In this document: piece after piece, positions 33,076 to 41,524 of the stretch
How positions within the stretch are numbered: the first letter of the stretch is position 1
How the letters are laid out: the number at the start of each line of letters is the position of its first letter
Made by a program: the position numbers and the translations under genes
The notes under the pieces: generated by a model
Database searches by the model: none
What the model was told of the DNA's origin: nothing
Seen by the model: only the letters and a program-made list of their open reading frames with translations
Assembly: GCA_012837935.1 (NCBI GenBank)
Contig: DUQG01000003.1
Coordinates: 91,408-155,407 of the forward strand
Source: Bacteroidales bacterium
GTDB taxonomy: Bacteria; Bacteroidota; Bacteroidia; Bacteroidales; Paludibacteraceae
Length of the DNA: 64,000 nt
Direction of reading: 5' to 3'

Positions 33076-33293
33076 GAAAAGCAAAGCGTTGTAATTCACA
33101 AACTACATTAGAACAATATAGAAGCGTTTTAGATATTACCTTGTCTATAAAATCTACCAAATTTTTAAGCAACAGGGATAATAGCAACAAAACGCTCCAC
33201 GTCTATAAATGGCGTGGGGCTGTTGCTTTATCTGTTGCTGGGCTTTGGTAGAGCCTTATAGACAATAAAGTTTAACAGTTCCTACGCTTTTTT
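33076..33293 (+). ncRNA. Structured RNA, copy A (unrecognised class)
   Basis: About 218 nt from the predicted start to a T6 run. After a small 5' hairpin (TTGT/ACAA) comes a rod of nested helices. P2: TTGTCTATAA 33141-33150 with TTATAGACAA 33256-33265. P3: TCTACCAAA 33153-33161 with TTTGGTAGA 33244-33252. P4: AGCAACAG 33168-33175 with CTGTTGCT 33232-33239. P4b: ATAA 33178-33181 with TTAT 33228-33231. P5: AGCAACA 33183-33189 with TGTTGCT 33221-33227. P6: GCTCCACG 33194-33201 with CGTGGGGC 33213-33220. P2-P4b differ in sequence but not pairing in copy B. Outside the rod, AAGCGT (33122-33127) can close with ACGCTT (33284-33289). Not recognised as 6S, tmRNA, RNase P RNA or SRP RNA, though a 6S-like rod is the nearest known shape. 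Confidence 0.85.
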
Positions 33294-33311
33294 ATTTTAA
33301 AATTTAATACC

Positions 33312-33335
33312 GAACTTGGGGGACGGAGAGGAATA
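33312..33335 (+). promoter_or_regulatory. Conserved purine-rich tail before the first small gene (copy A)
   Basis: GAACTTGGGGGACGGAGAGG then AATA, conserved with 49880-49904. It ends 11 nt before the start codon of the next gene and looks like a strong Shine-Dalgarno region, unusual in a phylum that rarely uses one. Confidence 0.6.
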
Positions 33336-33346
33336 ATTATAGTAAA

Positions 33347-33628
33347 ATGAAATTGACAGATGCAGAAATGAAAGTTTGGAAGTTATATTCCAATGAAGTA
33401 CGTGATAAAGTAATCGAAGATTTTGAAGCAAATGCTCATACATATGAAGATAATGTAACTCTTTCAATTATGATGTTAGAGCAAATAGCATTTTCTGTAA
33501 GTTTACAATGGAGAATGAAATTGAAATCTCAATCAAGCTACAATATTCCATCCAGTTCTGTTGATGAGTTTGTGAATATAATGGAATTTAACGTAATTAG
33601 AAAGCTTAAAAATATACTATTTGAATAA
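33347..33628 (+). CDS. Small helical protein, unknown (first gene after RNA copy A)
   Basis: 93 aa, not recognised. It has no signal peptide or membrane helix and is predicted mostly alpha-helical, with many charged residues at the N terminus (MKLTDAEMKVWKLYSNEVRD) and a short Ser-rich loop in the middle. It begins 11 nt after the conserved purine-rich tail, with no terminator between. It is very AT-rich compared with radA and recQ. Likely first gene of a three-gene operon. Confidence 0.6.
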   Translation: MKLTDAEMKVWKLYSNEVRDKVIEDFEANAHTYEDNVTLSIMMLEQIAFSVSLQWRMKLKSQSSYNIPSSSVDEFVNIMEFNVIRKLKNILFE

Positions 33629-33658
33629 AAATAAGATAATTGTCATTGATTTGTAGTC

Positions 33659-33955
33659 ATGAGTAACATTTCTTATAAATTAGAATTATTTGTTGATAAT
33701 ATCTATTTTTATTTCCGAAATCACAGTGATAAATTGACTATTTGTGCAGTTGCAACTGCTCAATATGTTAATTATCTACATGAGAAAGGGATTATTCCAC
33801 ATTCGGAGAAAAAGGATTTAAATAAATTGTCATTAAGTCTCATTGAGAAACAATTTAATGAAGTGATACCTGATTTTATACTAAATGGACTTTTAGAAAT
33901 TATGGACAATGTTGAGTCTTATGAATATGAAATAATATCAAAGTTTATTAAATAA
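33659..33955 (+). CDS. Small helical protein, unknown
   Basis: 98 aa, not recognised. Helical, acidic/basic mixed, no membrane segment or cysteine pair. One region, AQYVNYLHEKGIIPHSEKKD, suggests helix-loop-helix. It is 30 nt downstream of the 93-aa gene and 19 nt upstream of the 121-aa gene, so probably co-transcribed. Base composition is as AT-rich as its neighbours, consistent with acquired DNA. Confidence 0.6.
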   Translation: MSNISYKLELFVDNIYFYFRNHSDKLTICAVATAQYVNYLHEKGIIPHSEKKDLNKLSLSLIEKQFNEVIPDFILNGLLEIMDNVESYEYEIISKFIK

Positions 33956-33974
33956 CACTCTAAAAACTAACAAA

Positions 33975-34340
33975 ATGCCCCCTGTACCAATAACAACTTT
34001 TCAAGAAACCTATCAAGCATATAAAAATTATTATATAGCAAGAAATGGAAGTAATAAATTTGAAAGAATTTATGATGATATTACTAATTCAAGTAAAATA
34101 GACCAAATACTTCAATGGTCAATTAACAATAGGATAGCCCCTAATGCAAAAGATTTTTTGATAATAGTTCATACAATGTCATTTTTCATTATTGCTAAAA
34201 ATGAAACTCGTGCAATGGGTGCAATAGTAGCCCTATATTATTGGAATGAAAGAGTTAATCGAAAATATTGTTTAGCTACTGAGAAAGAGATGTCTGAAAA
34301 AATTAAATCAGTGTTTGGACAATTATCAATGCTATGGTAA
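33975..34340 (+). CDS. Small protein, unknown (third gene after RNA copy A)
   Basis: 121 aa, not recognised. It starts MPPVPITTFQETYQAYKN; the centre contains a moderately hydrophobic stretch (DFLIIVHTMSFFIIA), then TRAMGAIVALYYWNERVNR, which could be amphipathic or membrane-associated. A weak hairpin followed by T6 lies 60 nt after its stop (34401-34449). The three genes have no homologue elsewhere in the window. Confidence 0.6.
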   Translation: MPPVPITTFQETYQAYKNYYIARNGSNKFERIYDDITNSSKIDQILQWSINNRIAPNAKDFLIIVHTMSFFIIAKNETRAMGAIVALYYWNERVNRKYCLATEKEMSEKIKSVFGQLSMLW

Positions 34341-34400
34341 TCAAACAAATGAATTAAAATTTTATGTGTTTGTTAAGAGCAAGCACCTTGTTTCTTTATA

Positions 34401-34449
34401 TCCCTCCAGTAGAAATTTTTTTAGAAAGATTTTTACAGGGGGATTTTTT
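34401..34449 (+). terminator. Possible terminator of the small-gene operon
   Basis: TCCCTC pairs with GGGGGA across a 30-nt loop, followed by six T. The stem is short, so confidence is limited. Confidence 0.45.
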
Positions 34450-34587
34450 GTTTAAACTCTTATATACAAGAAAATAAAATTTGTCTGATTATCAGATTTT
34501 TAGGGAAAAATTATGCTGTTTTTTTCTTGGTGGATTGATAGATTTTTTAAATGACAAATGATTAGCTTGTTTTTTAGCTAAAATCAA

Positions 34588-34702
34588 TTGCCACTGCCTG
34601 TCCCGAATTTCGGGAACTTTTAAGTCGTGGATAATTCATTTACAGAGCACAAGGCTTTAGCCCAAACTTAAATAAATTTTGGCTAAAGCCCTTTGAAAAC
34701 TG
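34588..34702. repeat. CCACGAC/GGCTTTAGCC repeat element, copy 2 (degenerate)
   Basis: Contains TTGCCACTGCC, TTTTAAGTCGTGG and AAGGCTTTAGCCCAAA followed by TTTTGGCTAAAGCC. A CTGTCCCGAATTTCGGGA palindrome interrupts the first arm, and the last arm is missing. The rest of the gap to 35013 holds other inverted repeats (a CTGTCCCGAATTC-type partner near 34735-34752; ACTTTTTGACTT with AAGTCAAAAAAGT at 34853-34898) and no gene that I can see. Confidence 0.7.
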
Positions 34703-35013
34703 TTTAATTACCGTTTTCAGTTGGGACTTTCTCCCGATAGAATTCGGGACAGCCGAAAAATAACTAACCCGTTATTTTTTTATGTTCAGTTGGAAGCCAA
34801 ACATCCCCACAGCTAAGTTTCTTTCCTATTGGAACTTTTTTCTATATCCCCACAACTTTTTGACTTAAACCCAGTTTTAAGGTTCAAGTCAAAAAAGTTC
34901 CGAACTATAAAAAGAAAAAGGGACAGCAAAATGCCACCCCGTTATCTTTACTAAGTTCGCCTCAACCAACCACTCATTGTTGAACGCAATGATTTCTACG
35001 AGTACAATCTTAA

Positions 35014-37200
35014 TTAATTTCCCATTTCCGACAAGAATTTCACTCGTACTAAACGTACTTCTGTTTCGGAGAAATCATCATCACCAAGTTCATCAAGTGC
35101 TACACTGATTTTGTCTGTTTCTGCCGTGCTGAAATAGTCATAAATTTCTTCCACCTTATCCGGCTCTATCACTTCATCCAAGAAGTAGTTGATATTAATT
35201 TTAGTACCGGAATAGACAATTGCTTCCAGTTCATCAAGCATCTCTTCCATATCCATGCCTTTTGAAACTGCTAAGTCGTCTAAAGCAATTTTTCTGTCAA
35301 TAGCCTGAATGATAGATATTTTCAACTGCGATTTTTTGGCAACCGTGCGTACACGTAAATCTTCCGGACGGATTATTTCATTTTCTTTCACATGTTCTTT
35401 AATCACTTTTAAGAACTCATCGCCGTAACGTTTTGCCTTTCCGGCACCTACGCCGGGAATATTTTGAAGTTCTTCTTGCGTTACGGGATAAGTTGTAGCC
35501 ATTGCCTCCAAAGATGGATCTTGGAAAATAACAAAGGCAGGAACACCCAGTTTTTTGGATAATTTTTTACGTAAATCCTTCAAGATAGAAAACAGCACAT
35601 CGTCTGCTGCACTCGTTCCACCTGAGCTTTTGCTTATCGCTTCATCCTCCTCATCATCAAAGTCTTCATCTTTTACCACAGGGAATGGTTTTGGTTTTTT
35701 CAGATAGGCTTTACCCGCCGAAGTTAATTTCAGCACGCCATAAGTTTCAATGTCTTTATTAAGGTATCCGGAAATCATGGCTTGACGAATCACAGCATGC
35801 AACAATCTTTCATCTTCATCAACAACAGAGCCGAAAATATCCAACTCATCGTGATTATAGGACGTTACATCTGAGGTCTCATTTCCTTTCAGGATGTCCA
35901 CGATATGCTCAGCTTTAAATTTTTCTTTAAGTTGCTGAACGGTTTCCAGTATCAGGACTAATAACTCCTGACCTTCAATCTGTTTTTTAGGTTTCATACA
36001 ATTATCACAGCTTCCACAATTATCTTTTGTGTACTCTTCTCCAAAATAATGCAATAATAATTTTCTTCTACAAATAGATGACTCGGCATAAGCCTGCGTT
36101 TCAAGCAGCAATTGATTACCTATTTCCTGTTCGGCTACCGGCTTCCCTTGCATAAATTTTCGCAATTTCTCCAAATCTTTTTGCGAATAGAATGCAACAC
36201 ACTCTCCTTCGCCGCCATCGCGCCCACCACGACCTGTTTCTTGATAGTAACCTTCAAGGCTTTTGGGTATGTCGTAATGAATCACAAAACGAACATCCGG
36301 TTTATCTATTCCCATTCCGAAAGCAATGGTCGCAACGATGACTTGTACTTCTTCCATCAAAAATAGATCTTGATTTTCAGAACGAACAGTTGCATCCATA
36401 CCCGCGTGGTATCCCAATGCGGAAATATCATTAGCTTGAAGAATTTCGGTCAGTTCTTCTACTTTCTTTCGACTCAAACAGTAAATAATTCCCGATTTTC
36501 CCTCTTTGCTTAGAATATACTTGATTAAATCTTTCTCAACATCCTTAGTTTTCGCGCGTACTTCGTAATATAAGTTTGGACGATTAAAGGATGATTTGAA
36601 AATAGTTGCATCAAGCATCGTTAAGTTTTTCTGTATATCATTCTGCACTTTCGGCGTAGCCGTAGCCGTAAGTGCTATAATGGGAGCCGTGCCAATTTCA
36701 TTGATTATAGGGCGTATGCGTCTATACTCAGGTCTAAAATCATGCCCCCACTCAGAAATACAATGCGCTTCGTCAATAGCATAAAAAGAAATTTTAACCT
36801 GCTGCAGCAGTTCTATATTTTCCTCTTTTGTGAGTGACTCCGGCGCCACATACAGTAATTTTGTTTTTCCATTTAACAAATCTTCCTTCACCTCTTCTAC
36901 TGCTGCACGTGTAAGCGATGAGTTCAGAAAATGAGCAACACCATCTTCTTCACTGAAGTTCCGCATAGCGTCCACTTGGTTCTTCATCAACGCTATCAGT
37001 GGCGATATGACAATAGCTGTACCTTCCATCAGTAATGCTGGAAGTTGGTAACACAAGGACTTGCCGCCTCCCGTCGGCATCAAAACAAAAGTATCATTTC
37101 CTGATAGCACGTTTGCTATTATGGCTTCTTGGTTGCCTTTGAAGCTATCGAAACCAAAATACTTTTTCAATTGCGCTGTTAAATCTGTGTGGCTTAGCAT
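35014..37200 (-). CDS. recQ: ATP-dependent DNA helicase RecQ
   Basis: 728 aa. Superfamily-2 helicase core: motif 0 FGFDSFKGNQ, Walker A MPTGGGKSLCYQLPA (about 40-54), DEAH box IDEAHCISEWGHDFRP (about 137), SATATP motif III, and QETGRGGRDG motif VI (about 317). The RecQ-Ct zinc site CRRKLLLHYF...CGSCDNC follows, then a winged helix and an HRDC domain (VPAFVIFQDPSLEAMA... IPGVGAGKAKRYG). An acidic linker (DEDFDDEEDEA) precedes the HRDC domain. It extends past the HRDC domain by about 100 residues, as usual for Bacteroidetes RecQ. It unwinds recombination and replication intermediates. Confidence 0.95.
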   Translation of the reverse strand: MLSHTDLTAQLKKYFGFDSFKGNQEAIIANVLSGNDTFVLMPTGGGKSLCYQLPALLMEGTAIVISPLIALMKNQVDAMRNFSEEDGVAHFLNSSLTRAAVEEVKEDLLNGKTKLLYVAPESLTKEENIELLQQVKISFYAIDEAHCISEWGHDFRPEYRRIRPIINEIGTAPIIALTATATPKVQNDIQKNLTMLDATIFKSSFNRPNLYYEVRAKTKDVEKDLIKYILSKEGKSGIIYCLSRKKVEELTEILQANDISALGYHAGMDATVRSENQDLFLMEEVQVIVATIAFGMGIDKPDVRFVIHYDIPKSLEGYYQETGRGGRDGGEGECVAFYSQKDLEKLRKFMQGKPVAEQEIGNQLLLETQAYAESSICRRKLLLHYFGEEYTKDNCGSCDNCMKPKKQIEGQELLVLILETVQQLKEKFKAEHIVDILKGNETSDVTSYNHDELDIFGSVVDEDERLLHAVIRQAMISGYLNKDIETYGVLKLTSAGKAYLKKPKPFPVVKDEDFDDEEDEAISKSSGGTSAADDVLFSILKDLRKKLSKKLGVPAFVIFQDPSLEAMATTYPVTQEELQNIPGVGAGKAKRYGDEFLKVIKEHVKENEIIRPEDLRVRTVAKKSQLKISIIQAIDRKIALDDLAVSKGMDMEEMLDELEAIVYSGTKININYFLDEVIEPDKVEEIYDYFSTAETDKISVALDELGDDDFSETEVRLVRVKFLSEMGN

Positions 37201-37343
37201 ATCTGTTTCTTTTTGATGAGAGAAACGAAGTTACAGCATTTTTTATTTAAAACAAAATTATTTACTTATTTTTTCAGGATTTGTGTTTTCTATTTAGAGC
37301 AAAATTATAAACAGATTTCTTATTAGCAAAAATAATTGCATAA

Positions 37344-37388
37344 AAAAATCAGGATGTTTCATAAATTAATATTAACATCCTGATTTTT
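37344..37388. terminator. Terminator between clpX and recQ
   Basis: AAAAATCAGGATGTT pairs perfectly (15 bp) with AACATCCTGATTTTT around a 15-nt loop; T-rich on both strands. It lies 40 nt beyond the minus-strand clpX stop and so ends the clpP-clpX transcript. Confidence 0.9.
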
Positions 37389-37428
37389 AAGAATATAATT
37401 TTAAGATAAAATTGTCCTTTTTTTTGTT

Positions 37429-38661
37429 TTATGCTATTTTTAATCTATGAGCGCTCATTCTGTCCATTTTTGACTGCGCATATTCCAATGTTACCGTGTA
37501 TTTTTTTGTCTTTTTAGACGGCAATTCGTACATGGCATCCATCATAATGGTCTCGGTAATGGAACGTAATCCACGAGCACCCAACTTGAATTCTATCGCT
37601 TTATCAACGATATATTCAAAGACTTCCGGTTCAAAATCCAACACGATCCCATCCATCAAAAACAGCTTGGTATATTGTTTAATAATTGAGTTTTTCGGTT
37701 CGGTCAAAATATTGCGCAAAGCGTCTCTATCAAGAGGCTCAAGATAAGTCAGAATAGGCAAGCGTCCGATAATTTCGGGTATTAAGCCGAATGACTTCAA
37801 ATCTTGCGGTGCAATATATTGAAGCATATTTTTACGATCGATGGTTTCCGTTTCAATGGAAGCGCCATAGCCCACTACGCGCGTATTCAGACGTTGAGCA
37901 ATTTTTTTCTCAATTCCATCAAAGGCACCGCCACAAATAAACAAGATATTTTGCGTATTTACCTCAATGTATTTTTGGTCCGGATGCTTGCGTCCACCTT
38001 GCGGCGGTACATTTATTTTTGAACCTTCGAGCAGTTTCAGTAAACCTTGTTGCACTCCTTCGCCGCTCACATCTCGTGTGATGCTTGGATTGTCGCTTTT
38101 ACGAGCAATTTTATCTATTTCATCAATAAACACAATTCCTCTTTCAGCCATTTTCACATTATAATCAGCCACTTGAAGCAGGCGAGTAATAATACTTTCA
38201 ATATCTTCGCCCACATATCCGGCTTCGGTAAGCACCGTAGCATCCACAATGGTAAACGGCACATCAAGTTTTTTGGCAATGGTTTTAGCTAGTAAAGTTT
38301 TGCCCGTTCCGGTATAACCCACCATGATGATATTGGATTTTTCAATTTCTACATCATTCGGGTCTTTCTCCTGCATTAATCGCTTGTAGTGGTTATACAC
38401 AGCTACCGAAAGAAACTTTTTTGCCTCATCTTGCCCAATTACATATTGGTCTAAGAAGTCTTTGATTTCCTTCGGTTTTGGAGTTTGCGATTTGTTAAGT
38501 TTGGGAAGCGTTTGCGACACTTCTGTTGTTTCTTTTACAATTTCAGCAGCTTGCATCGAACAGTTATCGCAAATATACGAATTGTCCATACCGCCTATCA
38601 AGAAACCAACTTCCGATTCGGGTCTTCCGCAAAAACTACAATATCTTGATTTTTTACTCAT
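37429..38661 (-). CDS. clpX: ATP-dependent protease ATP-binding subunit ClpX
   Basis: 410 aa AAA+ unfoldase. N-terminal zinc-binding domain [13 protein letters not shown]...CDNC (8-35). Walker [13 protein letters not shown] (about 114-125), Walker [11 protein letters not shown] (about 175), pore-loop GYVGEDIES (about 149-157), and [11 protein letters not shown] with sensor residues. Length is normal. It lies 52 nt downstream of clpP on the same strand; the pair forms the ClpXP protease. Confidence 0.96.
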   Translation of the reverse strand: MSKKSRYCSFCGRPESEVGFLIGGMDNSYICDNCSMQAAEIVKETTEVSQTLPKLNKSQTPKPKEIKDFLDQYVIGQDEAKKFLSVAVYNHYKRLMQEKDPNDVEIEKSNIIMVGYTGTGKTLLAKTIAKKLDVPFTIVDATVLTEAGYVGEDIESIITRLLQVADYNVKMAERGIVFIDEIDKIARKSDNPSITRDVSGEGVQQGLLKLLEGSKINVPPQGGRKHPDQKYIEVNTQNILFICGGAFDGIEKKIAQRLNTRVVGYGASIETETIDRKNMLQYIAPQDLKSFGLIPEIIGRLPILTYLEPLDRDALRNILTEPKNSIIKQYTKLFLMDGIVLDFEPEVFEYIVDKAIEFKLGARGLRSITETIMMDAMYELPSKKTKKYTVTLEYAQSKMDRMSAHRLKIA

Positions 38662-38713
38662 ATTTATTTAAATAAACTATCAGCAAACCAAAATCACTTG
38701 CTGATTTTCAGGT

Positions 38714-39394
38714 CTATTTTTTCTCTTTAATTAGCACTCTGTCAATCATTCCGTAATCAAGCGCTTCTTGCGAAGTCATCCAAAAATCACGATCCGAATC
38801 TTTCTCGATTTGCTCGTAAGTGTTTCCGGAATGGTCGGCAATGATTTGATACAGTTCTTTTTTCAGTTTCAACATTTCACGCAGGTTAATTTCCATATCC
38901 GCTGCAACTCCCTGTGCACCGCCACTTGGTTGGTGTATCATAATGCGAGAGTGTTTCAAAGCCGAACGTTTTCCTTTGGTTCCTGCTACAAGCAGCACAG
39001 CGCCCATTGAAGCAGCCATTCCTGTACAAATGGTAGCTACATCACTACTGATAAACTGCATAGTGTCATAAATTCCCAAACCTGCATATACAGAGCCTCC
39101 CGGCGTGTTCAGATAAAGCGAAATATCTTTGCCCGGATCAGCTGAATCTAAATAAAGTAGCTGAGCCTGAATCACATTAGCCGCATAATCAGTTACATGC
39201 GTACCCATAAAGATAATTCTATCCATCATCAAGCGCGAGAACACGTCCATTTGAGTTACATTGAGCTGACGTTCTTCCAAAATTGATGGCGAAATATAGT
39301 CATTGGTTACTGTTGCAGCATATTGATCTAATGCTAAACCATTCATTCCTAAATGTTTGGTTGCGTATTTTCTAAAATCATTATTTCTATCCAT
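38714..39394 (-). CDS. clpP: ATP-dependent Clp protease proteolytic subunit
   Basis: 226 aa serine peptidase. Catalytic triad: Ser129 ([10 protein letters not shown]), His154 (IMIHQPSGG) and Asp203 (SDRDFWM). The N-terminal ~25 residues are an extension likely processed or flexible. Upstream of clpX on the minus strand, after tig: the classic tig-clpP-clpX order. Confidence 0.96.
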   Translation of the reverse strand: MDRNNDFRKYATKHLGMNGLALDQYAATVTNDYISPSILEERQLNVTQMDVFSRLMMDRIIFMGTHVTDYAANVIQAQLLYLDSADPGKDISLYLNTPGGSVYAGLGIYDTMQFISSDVATICTGMAASMGAVLLVAGTKGKRSALKHSRIMIHQPSGGAQGVAADMEINLREMLKLKKELYQIIADHSGNTYEQIEKDSDRDFWMTSQEALDYGMIDRVLIKEKK

Positions 39395-39577
39395 AGTTTT
39401 TAAATTTATTTTTCTGTCTTATAATTGCACATTTCAAGCCATTTAACTTAGATATGCCAAATTGTCAGAGTTTCCCGTGATTTCTAATCAACGAAACAAC
39501 TAACAAAGATACAAGATTTTTTGAAATTACACACAGAAATTAACGTTGCAATTAGCAAATTGCGGTTGTAATTTTAC

Positions 39578-39606
39578 GGACAATGCCGATTGAAACGGCA
39601 ATGTCC
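39578..39606. repeat. GGACAATGCCG hairpin repeat, copy 2
   Basis: Same 29-bp hairpin as at 29216, preceded by ATTGCGGTTGTAATT, a segment also found beside copy 3 as ATTGCGGTTACAAAA on the other strand. Confidence 0.8.
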
Positions 39607-39666
39607 TATAACTCCCGACGGGAAACATCTACTAAATTTACACTCGGGGCGCGACCACGAAAGTAC

Positions 39667-39701
39667 AAAAAAGCAGCGAACTTCCGAACGCTGCTTTTTT
39701 T
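39667..39701. terminator. tig terminator (bidirectional)
   Basis: AAAAAAGCAGCG pairs with CGCTGCTTTTTT around a 10-nt loop, 20 nt after the minus-strand tig stop codon. Confidence 0.9.
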
Positions 39702-39721
39702 CATATCATTTTCTTGTGAAA

Positions 39722-41083
39722 TTATGCTTCTACGGGTTCAAACAGCTTATTGAAATCTTCGATTGAAATGGATTTTTTATCCAATTTTACTTTCTTACGA
39801 ATAATTGCCAATACTTTTTCTTCCGCTGCGCGGTCGATAAAATTACGCATAGTTTCTTCTTGTTTTAGCAAGTCGTTAGCGTAGTTTTCAATTATATCTT
39901 CGCCTAAACCTACCATGCCATATTGTGCAAATTGAGCACGTGCTACTTTTTTAGCATATTCTACCACATCGGGATATTCGATTTTCACCTCGTTGTCCTT
40001 AGCGATTTTATCTTTCACCAAGTGCCAAATCAAGTCTTCAATCATTTTCGGATAATCCTCGTCCACTTTTTCGGCAGTCATCTCTTTGTTGTTTACAAGC
40101 AACCAGCGTTTCAAGAAAGCTTCAGGGAATGTCAAATCCTTGAATTTTGCTACAAACATATCGCGAGCATCAATATTAAATTTGTATTCGCTGTCTGAAG
40201 TCAAATTAACTTTGATTCCTTCTACTATTTTCGCACGGAATTCTTCGTTGGATGTTACATTTCCTTCGCCAAACACTTTATCATAAAGTTCTTGATTTAC
40301 TTCACTCTCAATGTAGCGAGTAATGCCTTGAATTTCAACTTCAAAGTCAGAAGTCAAGTCTTTAACTGCTTCTTTGTCCACTTTTAGGAATGAACTGATT
40401 TCAGTTTCATTTTCATAAGCTTTGGCAGGATTGAAAACTACTTTGTCGCCTTTTTTCTTGCCAACAAATAGTGCTTTTTGCTCTTCGTCTTTGATATATG
40501 CCGGTGTAAGCACCGCATCTTCTGCGCTAATTCCACCTTCTTTTGCAGCGCCATTTTCAAGCTCTACCACAAGACCTTTTACCATATCTTTTTCCTCAAC
40601 CACATCTACCTGCTCGTATTTTCCAAAGCGAGATGTGTAGGATTTGATTTGGTTATCAATCATTTCATCCGTTACTTCTATTTCGTAATAAGTTACTTTA
40701 TCTTTGCCATCCAAAGTTACTTCAAACTCCGGCGCCAAACCTATATCGAAAGAGAACTCAAACTCATCTTGCGTATCGAAATCAATTTCCGGCTGTTCTT
40801 TTTCGCTTGGTAGTGGTTGTCCAAGGATTGCCAAATCGTTATCCTCAATATATTTCACCAAGCTTTCAGAAATCACATTGTTGATTTCCTCTGCTTTCAC
40901 GGCGTTGCCATACATCTTTTTAATCAATCCTAGCGGCACTTTACCCGGACGAAATCCCGGCATATTTGCCTTTTTACGATAGTCGCGAAGCGCTTTATCT
41001 ACTTTGTCGGCATAGTCTTCTTTCACTACGCTAATGGTAACTACTGCATTGTTTTGATCAATGTCTTTTCTTGAAACGTTCAT
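39722..41083 (-). CDS. tig: Trigger factor
   Basis: 453 aa ribosome-associated chaperone. An N-terminal ribosome-binding domain contains the FRPGKVPLGLIKKMYG loop (about 44-59; the family signature is FRxGK). A divergent PPIase-like middle domain follows (about 150-240), then a helical C-terminal arm. Length is typical. Cytoplasmic, acting on nascent chains. It precedes clpP-clpX but is separated from them by a terminator and repeats. Confidence 0.94.
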   Translation of the reverse strand: MNVSRKDIDQNNAVVTISVVKEDYADKVDKALRDYRKKANMPGFRPGKVPLGLIKKMYGNAVKAEEINNVISESLVKYIEDNDLAILGQPLPSEKEQPEIDFDTQDEFEFSFDIGLAPEFEVTLDGKDKVTYYEIEVTDEMIDNQIKSYTSRFGKYEQVDVVEEKDMVKGLVVELENGAAKEGGISAEDAVLTPAYIKDEEQKALFVGKKKGDKVVFNPAKAYENETEISSFLKVDKEAVKDLTSDFEVEIQGITRYIESEVNQELYDKVFGEGNVTSNEEFRAKIVEGIKVNLTSDSEYKFNIDARDMFVAKFKDLTFPEAFLKRWLLVNNKEMTAEKVDEDYPKMIEDLIWHLVKDKIAKDNEVKIEYPDVVEYAKKVARAQFAQYGMVGLGEDIIENYANDLLKQEETMRNFIDRAAEEKVLAIIRKKVKLDKKSISIEDFNKLFEPVEA

Positions 41084-41524
41084 ATCTTATTGGTTATTAT
41101 TTGCGAATGATTCTTATTTGAGAATGACGAAAAACAAAAGTCCATCTTTCTGATTTTTAATTTCATCCCTCAGTTTCCTTATCTTAAATTTTGGGGTGCA
41201 AAGTTACAAATAAATGCTGAAATCAGGAAATCAATTTGAGAGAAAAAAGGTCTGAACGGAGATTTATGTGATTGTTTTTGATATTTACAGTTGTTGTTTA
41301 TACAATTTTTGATTTTTCCACAGAAAAAAAAGGACATTGCCGTTTCAATCGGCATTGTCCATAAACTTATTAAGCACAATGCGACTTTTGTAACCGCAAT
41401 GTGCTTTTGATAATTTAAAAATCACTATTTCCTCAATCCATAATAGACAGTATATCCCAATTATTTCTTATTTTTGTAAGAAAATAAATCGGATTACCAA
41501 AATACAAATCAAAACAATTAACCA
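41084..41524. other. Divergent gap upstream of tig and the thioredoxin-like gene
   Basis: 441 nt with no gene. Two hairpins stand out: GGACATTGCCG...CGGCATTGTCC (41332-41360) and GCACAATGCG...CGCAATGTGC (about 41375-41405), both with the same central mismatch pattern. A TATTTTTG box at 41469-41476 probably serves the plus-strand gene. Confidence 0.6.
41332..41360. repeat. GGACAATGCCG hairpin repeat, copy 3 (inverted)
   Basis: Reverse complement of copies 1 and 2. A second, related hairpin with arms GCACAATGCG/CGCAATGTGC follows within 20 nt, making a two-hairpin REP-like unit. Copies 2 and 3 flank tig in opposite orientation. Confidence 0.8.

Larger units (their letters stand above)
39395..39721. 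other. tig-clpP intergenic region with repeats and a terminator
   Basis: 327 nt. From the tig side it contains the terminator hairpin (39667-39701), a CTCCCGACGGGAAAC remnant of the CCCTACGGG family, and a GGACAATGCCG hairpin (39578-39606). The clpP promoter should lie in the AT-rich 39400-39560 part, but I see no clear consensus box. No gene. Confidence 0.6.

Noticed and set aside
33076..33293. Duplicated RNA as retron msr/msd, group I/II intron, or IscB/TnpB-associated guide RNA
   Set aside because: No reverse transcriptase, intron-encoded protein or IscB/TnpB gene is adjacent to either copy, and intron core or domain V motifs are not seen.
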